Shown here: positions 16,837 through 25,633 of the stretch, in pieces | How the letters are laid out: each line of letters starts with the position of its first letter | How positions within the stretch are numbered: position 1 is the stretch's first letter | Assembly: GCF_009709675.1 (NCBI RefSeq) | Contig: NZ_WMLB01000018.1 | Coordinates: 1 to 64,000 of the forward strand | DNA length: 64,000 nucleotides | Direction: 5' to 3' | Source of the DNA: Agromyces bracchium | Lineage (GTDB): Bacteria; Actinomycetota; Actinomycetes; Actinomycetales; Microbacteriaceae | Made by a program: the position numbers and the translations under genes | The notes under the pieces: generated by a model | Told to the model about the DNA's origin: nothing | Database searches by the model: none | What the model saw: only the letters and a program-made list of their open reading frames with translations

Positions 16837-17625
16837 TCAGCGGCCGGCGAACGCAGCGATGCGGCGCTGGGCGTCGGGGGTCGTGAACGCCGCGGCGATC
16901 GTCGCCGCCTCATCGTCGAGCGAGTCCTGGAACGACCGCGCGCGGCCCGCGTGCACGAGGCGCTTCGCCTGGCCGAACGCGTGCGTCGCGCCTGCGAGCC
17001 ATCCGTCGGCGATCTCGCGTGCGCGAGCCACGAGCGCATCCGGCGCGACGACCTCGGCCACCATCCCCCACTCGAGTGCTTCGGTCGCCGAGAGCGTCCG
17101 CGACGTGAGCGTGAGCTCGAGCGCGCGGCGCACGCCGACGGCTTCGGGAAGCAGCGTGCTCACCCCGCAGTCGGGCGTGAGCCCGACGTCGCTGTAGCGG
17201 CTCGCGAACGTCGCCCGCTCGGACGCCACGATGACGTCGGCCACGAGCATGAAGCCGAGGCCGCCGCCGGCCACGGGGCCCTGCACGGCCGCGACGATGG
17301 GCTTCGTGCTCTCTCGCAGCACGCGATGACCGTCGTGGATGCGGTCGGCGAGTGCCTCGATGAGCGCGCCCGGGCCGCCGTCGCCGTCTCTGCTCGCGGT
17401 CGCCGCGAGCTGCGCCATCGCAACGACGTCGCCGCCCGCGCAGAACGCACGCCCCGCAGCGTCGAAGAGCACCGCGCCGATGTCGTCGCGCTCCGCGATC
17501 TCGTGCGCGAGCGCCTGCCACCGGTCGATCGCCGCCGGATCGACCGCGTTCAGCCGCTCGGGTCGATTGAGGGTGAGGTGCGCGAGGCCGTCGCGCACGT
17601 CGAACAGGATCACGTCGTCGGGCAT
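16837..17625 (-). CDS. Enoyl-CoA hydratase/isomerase family protein
   Basis: 262 aa, crotonase fold. The oxyanion-hole segments are AGRAFCAGGDV (about 57-67) and VQGPVAGGGLGF (about 115-126). At the catalytic position the sequence is SDVGLTPDCGVSTLL, with Asp where hydratases usually have Glu. This pattern resembles PaaG-type isomerases more than simple hydratases. The substrate is an unknown acyl-CoA. It is a lone gene, convergent with dhaM, starting 6 nt after a TAGCAT hexamer. Confidence 0.85.
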   Translation of the reverse strand: MPDDVILFDVRDGLAHLTLNRPERLNAVDPAAIDRWQALAHEIAERDDIGAVLFDAAGRAFCAGGDVVAMAQLAATASRDGDGGPGALIEALADRIHDGHRVLRESTKPIVAAVQGPVAGGGLGFMLVADVIVASERATFASRYSDVGLTPDCGVSTLLPEAVGVRRALELTLTSRTLSATEALEWGMVAEVVAPDALVARAREIADGWLAGATHAFGQAKRLVHAGRARSFQDSLDDEAATIAAAFTTPDAQRRIAAFAGR

Positions 17626-17631
17626 GCTCGG

Positions 17632-17637
17632 ATGCTA
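17632..17637 (-). promoter_or_regulatory. -10 hexamer TAGCAT, leaderless crotonase start
   Basis: TAGCAT on the minus strand ends 6 nt before the ATG at 17625, so the transcript would begin at or near the start codon. Confidence 0.6.
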
Positions 17638-17697
17638 CCCCGCTGGCCCGTCGCCTCCGGCGGGCGATCTCCGAAGGTCGCGCGCTCGCGGGCCGGG

Positions 17698-18663
17698 TCA
17701 GTCGGTCGCCGTCGCGGAGGACTCCGCCGGCGTGACCGCGCCGCGCGACGGGTGGTCGTACGACCGCTCGAGCCGTGCGGCCCGGTCGACGAGCACCTCG
17801 AGCACGGTCCGCACGGCGAGCCGCTCCGCGACATCCGGCCGCACGAGCGCGAAGATCTGGCGGACCGACGCGACGCCGCGCAGGGGCTTCAGCACGATCC
17901 CCTCGGGCACCGCGCCCGAGGTGTAGCGCGGCACGAAGGCGATGCCGAGGCCGGCCGCGATGAACGCCTCGATGATGCGCATGTCGCTGAAGTGCTGGCT
18001 GACCTCGACGCGTCGGCCCCCGGCCTGCTCGATCGCGTGCAGGATCCGTTCGAACGGGAAGCCGGGCGGCACGCCGAGCCAGGTCTCCTCGACGAGGTCG
18101 GCCGGCGTCACGTGCGCGCGCCCCGCGAGCCGGTGATCGGCCGGCAGGCCGATGTCGAGCGGCTCGGTGAGGAGCGGGAGCGCACGGAGGCCGCGGCCGC
18201 CCCACGGCAGTTCGCCGGGCATGGTGTGCGCGAGCACGATGTCGTACTCGTTCGTCAGGTCGGGGAACTCGGCGAGCTCGGGGTCGAGGTCGGTCGCCCG
18301 CACGACGAGGCCGGCGACCGAGCGGAGGTCGGCGAGCACCTGCGGCAGGAGCGTCGCTCCGACCGTGGGGAACGTCAGCAGCGAGACCTCGCCGCTCGGG
18401 TGGTTGCGGAACTGGTCCCAGAGCGCCGAGGCGCGTTCGAGGGCGACCGCCACCTCGGTCGCGCTGCGCGCGAGCGCGTGCCCGGCGCTCGTCAGCACGA
18501 CCCCGCGACCGCTGCGCTCGGTGAGCGGCATGCCGGCCTCGCGCTCGAGCACCTTGAGCTGCTGGGACACCGCGGAGGGGGTGCGACCGGTCGCCTCGGC
18601 GACGGCGGTCACACTGCCGCGTTCGGCGAGTTCGCGGAGCAGGTCGAGGCGGCGTACGTCCAT
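17698..18663 (-). CDS. LysR-family transcriptional regulator
   Basis: 321 aa. The N-terminal winged helix is MDVRRLDLLRELAERGSVTAVAEATGRTPSAVSQQL (residues 1-36, recognition helix about 29-42), followed by a periplasmic-binding-like effector domain. It is divergent from a 40-aa membrane-protein gene and the ThrE-type exporters. LysR control of amino-acid exporters (as LysG controls LysE) is known, so a link to these exporters is a reasonable guess but unproven. The start lies inside a 17-bp palindrome, pointing to autoregulation. Confidence 0.9.
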   Translation of the reverse strand: MDVRRLDLLRELAERGSVTAVAEATGRTPSAVSQQLKVLEREAGMPLTERSGRGVVLTSAGHALARSATEVAVALERASALWDQFRNHPSGEVSLLTFPTVGATLLPQVLADLRSVAGLVVRATDLDPELAEFPDLTNEYDIVLAHTMPGELPWGGRGLRALPLLTEPLDIGLPADHRLAGRAHVTPADLVEETWLGVPPGFPFERILHAIEQAGGRRVEVSQHFSDMRIIEAFIAAGLGIAFVPRYTSGAVPEGIVLKPLRGVASVRQIFALVRPDVAERLAVRTVLEVLVDRAARLERSYDHPSRGAVTPAESSATATD

Positions 18664-18678
18664 GTAGCAATGCTACAT
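18662..18678. promoter_or_regulatory. LysR-type operator overlapping start and -10
   Basis: ATGTAGCAATGCTACAT is a perfect palindrome apart from its central base. It contains the start codon of the LysR gene and the minus-strand TAGCAT hexamer (18670-18675) that lies 6 nt before that start. Binding here would block the gene's own transcription. Confidence 0.75.
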
Positions 18679-18800
18679 CATCAGTGTAGTTCCGTGAGAT
18701 TGTGCTGAACTGTTCGAAGGTGCACAATGGTTCATGTCGGACACGTGCAAGGGCGCACCGAGTCGCCCGACATTCCAACGAACTCTCGAAAGGAACCGCC

Positions 18801-18923
18801 GTGTTCACCGTCTTCGCCATGCTCGCCGCCGCCTCGATCGCCGGCATCGTCAGCTCCTTCGTCGTCACCGCGCGCGACGGATACCGTCGCCAGCCGCGCG
18901 AGACCTTCGCGCGCACCGTCTAG
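18801..18923 (+). CDS. Small single-helix membrane protein, 40 aa
   Basis: A GTG start follows the Shine-Dalgarno GAAAGGAAC (18787-18796). The product has one hydrophobic helix (FTVFAMLAAASIAGIVSSF, residues 2-20) and a basic tail (RDGYRRQPRETFARTV). No family is recognised. It is the first gene divergent from LysR, 138 bp away. The good ribosome-binding site and clean hydrophobic/basic pattern support a real gene despite its size. Confidence 0.65.
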   Translation: MFTVFAMLAAASIAGIVSSFVVTARDGYRRQPRETFARTV

Positions 18924-19052
18924 GTCGCGCGTCGCGGGGCCGTCAGGGCTCCGAGCAGTGCCGCCGTGCGGGGGAGGGACACCCCGCAGGGCGGCCCTTC
19001 GCATGTCCCGGACGCGGGGAGGACCCCCTCGACATGGACTCCCCGCCGGGAT

Positions 19053-19058
19053 TACCGT
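19053..19058 (+). promoter_or_regulatory. -10 hexamer TACCGT, first ThrE gene
   Basis: TACCGT lies 66 nt upstream of the ATG at 19125. Unlike the leaderless genes here, this would give a leader of about 60 nt with a GGAGG ribosome-binding site. Confidence 0.45.
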
Positions 19059-19124
19059 GACCGCACCACCGGGGCCCGGACGCCCGCCCACATGATGCCC
19101 CGGCACGACCGGAGGAACGAGCGG

Positions 19125-20528
19125 ATGCCCATCACCCCCACGCCCCCGCCATCGGCAGAGGCCGCACCGACGTCGGAGGACCCGGCACTGCTCAGGGCGT
19201 TCCTGCTGGGCATCGCGGAGGGCCTCACGGCCTCCGACGAGACCACGGACCGGATCCGAGCCGAGGTCGTCGAGGTCGCCGACGCGTACGGACTCCACGA
19301 CGTGGACGTCGTCGTGCTGCCGACCATCGCCATCGTCCAGACCGGTCGCGCCGAGTCCGCCCGGCTCGCGCTCACCTCGGTCCGTGCGTCGTTCCGGTTC
19401 GACCAGATCGCGGCGATGGCCCGCCTCGTCCGCTCGGCGAAGTCCGCCGAGATCGAGCCGGCCGACGGCATCCGTCGCCTGAACGAGATCGGCGCCATGC
19501 CGCCGTCCCGCCACTGGTTCATGCGCACGCTCGGGCACGCGCTGCTCGTCGCGGGCCTCGCGCTGCTGCTCGCCCCGAGCTGGCAGGCCGTGGTCGTCGG
19601 CTTCGGCCTCGGCGCGATCGTCGGAATCGCCAAGCTGACCCGGTCGAGGACGCTCGCGCTCATCCTCCCGGTCGCCGCGGCCTTCGTCTGCGCGCTCATC
19701 GTCTTCCTCCTCGCGCCCGTCGTCGCGATCGGCGATCCGCTTCGGCTGCTCATCGCGCCGCTCGCGACCTTCCTGCCCGGAGCCATGCTCACGACCGGCG
19801 TGCGCGAACTGGCCGCCGGTCAGATGGTGGCGGGCTCCTCACGGCTCGGAGCGGGCGTCGTCCAACTGGCGCTGCTCGCCCTCGGCATCCTCGCCGCGGG
19901 CACCGTGATCGGCGTCGGCGAGGATGAGTATGTGCCCCGAGAGGTCCAGCAGACGCTGCCCTGGTGGGTCGCCGGCATCGGCCTTGCGCTCTACGGGCTG
20001 GGCGTCTACCTGCACTACGCAGCGCCCGGCCGCTCCTTCGGGTGGGTGCTGCTCGCGCTGGTCGTCGCGTACGCCGCCCAGCAGTTGGGCGCGCTGGTGC
20101 TCAGCGCGCCGACGAGCGGGTTCATCGGTGCGCTCGCCGCCACGCCGCTCGTGCTGTGGATCGAGGACCTCCGTCGGGGCGCGGTGCCGTCGCAGCTCAC
20201 GTTCACCCCCGCGTTCTGGATCCTCGTGCCGGGCGCCGCGAGCCTCGTCGGGGTCACCGAGGGCGCCGTCGCGCAGTCGGCAGGCATCGACGACGTCACG
20301 ACCGCCTTCGTCGCAGTCATGTCGATCGCGCTCGGCGTCTTCATCGGATCGGCGCTCTACCGCTTCCTCCGGCGCAGTGCGGCGGAGATCGCGGACTTCC
20401 ACGTGGACCTGCCTGCGATGCTGGGGACGGCGGACCGGTCGCCCGGCACCGGCGTCGGAGTCGCCGACGCGGCGGCGCGCGACCGTGAACCCGAGCCCGA
20501 CCCGAAGCCCACCGGTCCCGAAGGCTGA
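19125..20528 (+). CDS. ThrE-type threonine/serine exporter, paralogue 1
   Basis: 467 aa. The N-terminal soluble ThrE domain (about residues 20-160, ending DGIRRLNEIGAMPP) is followed by roughly ten membrane helices in two blocks (DUF1212-like and ThrE_2-like). LLIAPLATFLPGAMLTTGVREL and LTFTPAFWILVPGAASLVGVTE are the conserved membrane motifs. Corynebacterium ThrE exports threonine and serine, and the same is inferred here. The start at 19125 has GGAGG 9 nt upstream. The C-terminal tail is Pro/Glu/Asp-rich. Confidence 0.87.
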   Translation: MPITPTPPPSAEAAPTSEDPALLRAFLLGIAEGLTASDETTDRIRAEVVEVADAYGLHDVDVVVLPTIAIVQTGRAESARLALTSVRASFRFDQIAAMARLVRSAKSAEIEPADGIRRLNEIGAMPPSRHWFMRTLGHALLVAGLALLLAPSWQAVVVGFGLGAIVGIAKLTRSRTLALILPVAAAFVCALIVFLLAPVVAIGDPLRLLIAPLATFLPGAMLTTGVRELAAGQMVAGSSRLGAGVVQLALLALGILAAGTVIGVGEDEYVPREVQQTLPWWVAGIGLALYGLGVYLHYAAPGRSFGWVLLALVVAYAAQQLGALVLSAPTSGFIGALAATPLVLWIEDLRRGAVPSQLTFTPAFWILVPGAASLVGVTEGAVAQSAGIDDVTTAFVAVMSIALGVFIGSALYRFLRRSAAEIADFHVDLPAMLGTADRSPGTGVGVADAAARDREPEPDPKPTGPEG

Positions 20529-20610
20529 GCTCGTCGTCCACGCCCGTCCTCGGCGCGGCCCGGAGTCGGCCGATCGCGCGTCGCACCGCAGCGGCGCCCG
20601 CATCCCGTCG

Positions 20611-20616
20611 TACCGT
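20611..20616 (+). promoter_or_regulatory. -10 hexamer TACCGT, second ThrE gene
   Basis: TACCGT lies 32 nt before the ATG at 20649, with a GAGGGGGACC ribosome-binding site in between. The second exporter probably has its own promoter. Confidence 0.45.
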
Positions 20617-20648
20617 GTGGGCAAGGGCCGGCGACGCGAGGGGGACCG

Positions 20649-22055
20649 ATGTCCGACGTCGACGAGCGCGCCGTCCTCCGTCGCTTCCTCCTCGGCCTCG
20701 CCGAGGGGATGAACGCCGCGGGCGAGGCGGTCGACCGCATCAACGACACGGTGGACGCCGTGGCCCGCGCCTACGGGCGGGACGACACCGACTTCGTGGT
20801 GCTGCCGACGGTGATCCTCGTCCAGGTCGGAGGTGCGGAGGAGGGCCGAGTTGCGATCCGGTCGGTCCGGGCGAACTTCCGCTTCGACCAGATCGCCGCG
20901 CTGTACCGGCTGATCGAGGAGGCCCGACGGGCGGCGGTGGCCCCGGTCGAGGGCATCCGCCGCCTGAACGAGATCGGTGCGATGCATCCGAGGCACGGAT
21001 GGCTCGTCCGCACGCTCGGGCACGCCCTCCTCACCACCGGACTCGCCCTCCTCCTCGCACCGACCATCGAGGGCGCGGTGGTCGCGTTCGCGCTGGGCGC
21101 CTTCGTCGGGCTCGCCAAGCTCGTGCGGTCGCCGACGCTCCAGCTCGTGTTCCCGGTGTTCGCGGCCTTCGCGTGCGCGCTCAGCGTCTTCCTCCTAGCG
21201 CAGTACATCGAGATCGGCGATCCGATCCGCCTGCTCATCGCGCCGCTGGCGACCTTCCTCCCTGGCGGGGTGCTGACGACGGCGACGATGGAGCTCGCCG
21301 CCGGGCAGATGATCGCAGGGGCCGCCCGATTGGTGTTCGGCATGGTCCAGCTCGCGCTCCTCTCCTTCGGGATCCTCGCCGCGGGCACGGTCGTAGGCGT
21401 CTCCAGCGCCACGTACGTGCCCCTCGAGCCGTCGTCCGGACTCGCGTGGTGGGTCGCACCGGTCGGCGTCGTACTGTTCGCGATCGGGAACCACCTGCAC
21501 TTCTCCTCGCCGCCGTCGACGTTCGGCTGGGTGCTGCTCGCGGTCGGCGTGGCCTACGCCGGACAGGTAGCGGGCGCCGCGCTCGTGGGCGCGACGGTGA
21601 GCGGCTTCATCGGCGCGCTCGCGATGACCCCGGTCGTGCTGTGGATCGCGAGCCTGCGGCGCGGAGCGCCGTCGCAGCTGACCTTCCTCCCCGCGTTCTG
21701 GATCCTGGTCCCGGGCGCGGCCGGACTCGTCGGACTGACGGAGGCCGTCGGCACGGCGGCCGGGCTCGAGGACTTCGCGACGGCGCTGACCGCGGTCATG
21801 TCGATCGCGCTCGGCGTGCTCATCGGCACGGCGCTCTACCGCGTCGTGCACCACGGCGCCGAGGAGATCGCGCAGTTCCACGTCGACATGCCCGCGGCCC
21901 TGCAGGACGAGGACGCCCCGCTGTGGGCGCGCTTCGTCCCGGGGATGCCGCGGTCGTTCTGGGGCGGCGGGCGGAGGCGGCGTGCGCGCCCCGGCGAGGT
22001 CGCCGGGGCGGTTCCCGAGACATCCGCACGTTCCTCTCAGGCGGTGGAGTCTTAG
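20649..22055 (+). CDS. ThrE-type threonine/serine exporter, paralogue 2
   Basis: 468 aa and clearly paralogous to the preceding gene along its whole length. Shared blocks include IRLLIAPLATFLPGG, GFIGALA.TP.VLWI, LPAFWILVPGAAGLVGLTE and MSIALGVLIGTALYR. The N-terminal soluble domain is VDRINDTVDAVARAYG..DTDFVVLPT. Divergence is greatest in the linkers and the basic C terminus (SFWGGGRRRRARPGE). The pair looks like an old tandem duplication, possibly with different substrates. Its stop codon is part of the pyrE -10 hexamer. Confidence 0.87.
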   Translation: MSDVDERAVLRRFLLGLAEGMNAAGEAVDRINDTVDAVARAYGRDDTDFVVLPTVILVQVGGAEEGRVAIRSVRANFRFDQIAALYRLIEEARRAAVAPVEGIRRLNEIGAMHPRHGWLVRTLGHALLTTGLALLLAPTIEGAVVAFALGAFVGLAKLVRSPTLQLVFPVFAAFACALSVFLLAQYIEIGDPIRLLIAPLATFLPGGVLTTATMELAAGQMIAGAARLVFGMVQLALLSFGILAAGTVVGVSSATYVPLEPSSGLAWWVAPVGVVLFAIGNHLHFSSPPSTFGWVLLAVGVAYAGQVAGAALVGATVSGFIGALAMTPVVLWIASLRRGAPSQLTFLPAFWILVPGAAGLVGLTEAVGTAAGLEDFATALTAVMSIALGVLIGTALYRVVHHGAEEIAQFHVDMPAALQDEDAPLWARFVPGMPRSFWGGGRRRRARPGEVAGAVPETSARSSQAVES

Positions 22056-22058
22056 AGT
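22053..22058 (+). promoter_or_regulatory. -10 hexamer TAGAGT, leaderless pyrE
   Basis: TAGAGT begins in the stop codon of the upstream gene and ends 6 nt before the GTG of pyrE. No Shine-Dalgarno precedes that GTG, so a leaderless transcript is likely. Confidence 0.6.
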
Positions 22059-22064
22059 ATTCGG

Positions 22065-22634
22065 GTGACTTCCCGGAATCCCCAGTCCGCCGAGGCCCGC
22101 CGACAGCTCATCGAGTTCATCTCGAGCGACGCGGTGTTCCACGGCGACTTCACGCTGACCAGCGGCAAGAAGGCGTCATACTACGTCGACCTCCGCAAGG
22201 TGAGCCTCGACCATCGCGTCGCGCCGCTCATCGGCCAGGTGATGCTCGACCTCATCGCCGACGTCCCGGACGTCGTCGCCGTCGGCGGCATGACGATGGG
22301 CGCCGACCCCATCGCGACCGCCGTGCTGCACCAGGGCGCCGCGCGCGGCCTCGCGTACGACGCGTTCGTCGTCCGCAAGGAGCCCAAGGACCACGGCCGC
22401 GGCAAGCAGGTCGAGGGGCCGGATGTCGCGGGCAAGCGCGTCATCGTGCTGGAGGACACCTCGACCACGGGCGGTTCGCCGCTCAAGGCGATCGAGGCGC
22501 TCCGCGCCGTCGGCGCCGAGATCGCGGCCGTCGCGGTCGTCGTCGACCGCGACACCGGCGCACGCGAGGTCATCGAAGCCGCGGGGGTCCCCTACCTCGC
22601 GGCCATCGGCTTGAAGGATCTGGGACTGTCATGA
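22065..22634 (+). CDS. pyrE: Orotate phosphoribosyltransferase
   Basis: 189 aa, the usual size for actinobacterial PyrE. It makes orotidine monophosphate from orotate and PRPP in de novo UMP synthesis. The PRPP-binding loop is RVIVLEDTSTTGGSPLKAIE (about 126-145), and TSGKKASYYVDLRKVSL (about 27-43) holds the catalytic lysines. It starts at GTG. It is the head of a tightly coupled run of five genes, overlapping the next by 4 bp. Confidence 0.93.
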   Translation: MTSRNPQSAEARRQLIEFISSDAVFHGDFTLTSGKKASYYVDLRKVSLDHRVAPLIGQVMLDLIADVPDVVAVGGMTMGADPIATAVLHQGAARGLAYDAFVVRKEPKDHGRGKQVEGPDVAGKRVIVLEDTSTTGGSPLKAIEALRAVGAEIAAVAVVVDRDTGAREVIEAAGVPYLAAIGLKDLGLS

Positions 22635-25633
22635 ACGAACGCGACGGACGCTTCGGCGCGAACGGATTCGACGACGACACCGACTGGCTCATGAGCCAGC
22701 TCGGCAGCGGCCGTCGACCCGATCTCGAGGGCCGTCAGGCCCCGCAGCCGCCCGTCGCACCCGAGGCCGAGGCGCCACGCGTCGAGCCCGCGTCGCCGTC
22801 GCGCCCCCGCCGTCGCAGCGAGGAGTCGCTCGACTGGTTCTCGGTCGCCGAGCCCGCGGCGTCCGATGACGCGCCGACGCGAGCGCTCCCCGTCGTGGGC
22901 GAGCCGATCGAACCGACCGTGTCGGGGCGCGTGGACGCGCCGCCGGCCTGGGACCAGCCGACCTCGAATCCGCCGGCGTGGAACCCGCCGGCCTGGAACC
23001 AGCCGGCCTGGACCAACCCGCCCGCCGAGCGGCCCCGGATCCCCGAGCCGCCGGTCGATGACCGGCTGACGTCGGTCGAGCCGCCCGTCGGCGGCATCGT
23101 GCCGCCCGCGTTCGCGCGGCAGCCCGAGCCGCCGCACGCTCCGCCCGGGCCGGTCACCCCGCCCGCGAACTTCGCGCTGACCTGGGGCGAGTCGCCGGAG
23201 CCCCAGTCGCTCGACACGGAAGCGGGGCTGCGCGCCGCCTTCCGGCAGCTCGCCGACCCGTCGAACACGCCGCCCCGCGTCCGCGAGACCGAGGCCCGGC
23301 CGGAGCCGGGGCCGGAGCAGCCCGAGGCGGGATCGCCGTTCGAGGGATTCACGCCACCGCCGGTCGCTCGCCGCTCGTTCACCCCGGTGACGCCGGCGCC
23401 GGGATCACCCGACGACTTCGCGGACGAGCTGTGGTCGGCGCTGCACGAGGACGAGCAGCCGACGGAGACCGAGCCGGCCGCCGACGGGTACGACCACGCG
23501 TCGTACGACGATCGACCGGCGTTCGACGAGCCCGTCGAGCGCGGTGCGTACGACGATCGCGGTGCCTACGCCGAGCAGCGCGCCTACGCCGAGCAGAGCG
23601 CGTACGACCGCGCGGCGGCCTACGACCGCGCCGGATACGACGGGGCCGGCTACGCGCAGCCGGGCTACGACCAGGGCGCCTACGACCCGACCGGCTACGA
23701 GCAGCCGGGCTCCGATCAGGGCTGGGCGGATGGCGCCGGCCACGCGGACCCGGTCGGTCCGGCGGTGGGCGCGGGCCAGGGCGACTTCGGACTCGACGGG
23801 TACGTGCAGGACTTCGCCGCGCGGGGTGGCTCGTACGACGGGGACGGCGACGCCCGGGGGTACGGCGACGGACTCGACGCCCAGGGCTACGACTGGGAGG
23901 GCTACGACCAGGACGGCTACGACCGCGACGGGTACGACCGGCAGGGCTACACGCGGCCGGCATACGATGCAGCCGGTCACCGCGCGAACGGCGCGGACGA
24001 CGGCCGAGGCGACGGCGACGACGAGACCCGGCCCGGTCCGTTCGACGGCGCGGCGTTCCCCACCGAGGGGTACGGGAACGACGCGTACGGGAACGACGCG
24101 GACGGATTCGGCCCGGACGCCTACGCCGACACCGGCGACTACGGCGCCGACCGGTTCGGCGCGCACGACGAGGTGGCGGCGCACGACGACGGATACGACC
24201 TGCGCGAGCTGTGGCGCGAGAGCGACGAGGCCGAGCAGGCGAACGGCGCATGGTCCGACGAGCCGACCGACTGGCGCGAGGACGTCGGCCAGCCGGCGGC
24301 CGACGCGGCTGACGACGTGCGCTGGTACGCCGACGACCTCGCCGACCGTCGACGTGCCCCCGAGGCCGCCCAGCCGTCAGCCGACGAGCGGTCCGAGGCC
24401 GACCCGTGGAACGCCGACGAGTCGCCGCGCGCGCGGGAGTTCGCGCAGTCCGGCTACCTCTGGAACCTGACCCCGGACCCCGAGGGTCGCGACCCGAAGG
24501 TCCCGGTCGAGGAGTCCGGCGACGACGAGACGCCCGGTCCGCGTCGCGGCGCCGCGACGCCCGCCGTCCCAGGCACCGTCGACGACGACCCGTTCGGCCT
24601 CGGCGCGCCCGACGATCGGGTCGACGACCGCCAGGCGTACGACGACCGCCGGGCCTTCGACGACCAGCCGGCGCTCGACGACGGACCGGCCCACGACGAC
24701 CGGCCCGCGTTCGACGACCCCTGGGCCGCGTACGACGTGGACGAGCGCACGACCGAGCGCCCCGAGCGCGGCCGGCCCGAGTCGAACGGCGCCGGCGACG
24801 ACGGCCTCGCCGCGCTGTTCGGCGGCGCCGGCTTCGGCGCGACCGGCCCGATGTCGGTGGTCGACGCATCCGAGCAGGCCGCGCTCGACCGGTCGCCGGC
24901 TCGCGAGTCGGGCTACGGATACGAGTCCCCCGCCGCCGACCCCTTCGGCCGTGACGACCGCGGCGGATGGGACGACGGGTACGGTGCCGCCCGAGCGACC
25001 CCGCCCCGCCCCGGCGACGACGATCGGGGCGGATACCGGGCGACGCCCGCCGCGCGCACCGACGACGACGCGACCGGCCGCTCGCCGGTCAAGGTCCTGA
25101 CCTGGGTGGCCGGAGGCCTCGCGCTCGTCGTGCTCATCGTCGCCGTCGTGGCCTTCGGCACGCGGTTCCTCGCGCCGAGCGACGCCGGCACGGCCGCGCC
25201 CGTCGCGACGGAGGAACCCGTCGCGGCGCCGACCGCGCCCCAGCCGGCTGGCGTCCACTCGTGGGAGGCGCTGTTCGGCACCGAGTGCCTCGAACCGTTC
25301 GAGTCTCCGTGGGCCGAGGAGTTCACGGTGGTCGACTGCGCGAGCCCGCACACGGCGCAGCTCGCCTACCGCGGCACGTTCGCGGGCGACGAGGCCGCCG
25401 AGTTCCCGGGTGAGGAGGCGCTCGCGGCGCAGTCGCAGGAGCTCTGCGCCGCCGAGGGCGTCATCGACCCGGCCGCGGCCGGAGGCGTCGGCGAACTGCA
25501 GATGGTGACGGCGTTCCCCGTGACCGCGGAGCAGTGGGACGCGGGACAGCGCAGCTACTACTGCTTCGTCGAGCAGGTGAGCGGCGAGCCGCTGACGGTG
25601 AGCCTCGCCGGGGCCGGGCCCGCCGCCGCGTGA
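22631..25633 (+). CDS. Large Tyr/Asp-rich membrane protein, septum-formation-like domain
   Basis: 1000 aa. Residues 1-820 are low-complexity, Pro/Ala-rich then strongly acidic. A run at about 97-135 repeats Trp-Asn-x-Pro. From about 286 to 500 come dozens of short Tyr-Asp/Gly-Tyr units (GYDQGAYDPTGYEQPG, YDQDGYDRDGYDRQGY). One membrane helix (about 822-843, WVAGGLALVVLIVAVVAF) leads to a 150-residue outer domain with four cysteines (about 885, 905, 938, 977; FGTECLEP, VVDCASPHTAQ, SQELCAAE, SYYCFVEQ), resembling the septum-formation domain family. Orientation is therefore a long cytoplasmic disordered arm and a small exported domain. The function is unknown. It overlaps pyrE and the ribokinase gene by 4 bp each. 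Confidence 0.8.
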   Translation: MNERDGRFGANGFDDDTDWLMSQLGSGRRPDLEGRQAPQPPVAPEAEAPRVEPASPSRPRRRSEESLDWFSVAEPAASDDAPTRALPVVGEPIEPTVSGRVDAPPAWDQPTSNPPAWNPPAWNQPAWTNPPAERPRIPEPPVDDRLTSVEPPVGGIVPPAFARQPEPPHAPPGPVTPPANFALTWGESPEPQSLDTEAGLRAAFRQLADPSNTPPRVRETEARPEPGPEQPEAGSPFEGFTPPPVARRSFTPVTPAPGSPDDFADELWSALHEDEQPTETEPAADGYDHASYDDRPAFDEPVERGAYDDRGAYAEQRAYAEQSAYDRAAAYDRAGYDGAGYAQPGYDQGAYDPTGYEQPGSDQGWADGAGHADPVGPAVGAGQGDFGLDGYVQDFAARGGSYDGDGDARGYGDGLDAQGYDWEGYDQDGYDRDGYDRQGYTRPAYDAAGHRANGADDGRGDGDDETRPGPFDGAAFPTEGYGNDAYGNDADGFGPDAYADTGDYGADRFGAHDEVAAHDDGYDLRELWRESDEAEQANGAWSDEPTDWREDVGQPAADAADDVRWYADDLADRRRAPEAAQPSADERSEADPWNADESPRAREFAQSGYLWNLTPDPEGRDPKVPVEESGDDETPGPRRGAATPAVPGTVDDDPFGLGAPDDRVDDRQAYDDRRAFDDQPALDDGPAHDDRPAFDDPWAAYDVDERTTERPERGRPESNGAGDDGLAALFGGAGFGATGPMSVVDASEQAALDRSPARESGYGYESPAADPFGRDDRGGWDDGYGAARATPPRPGDDDRGGYRATPAARTDDDATGRSPVKVLTWVAGGLALVVLIVAVVAFGTRFLAPSDAGTAAPVATEEPVAAPTAPQPAGVHSWEALFGTECLEPFESPWAEEFTVVDCASPHTAQLAYRGTFAGDEAAEFPGEEALAAQSQELCAAEGVIDPAAAGGVGELQMVTAFPVTAEQWDAGQRSYYCFVEQVSGEPLTVSLAGAGPAAA

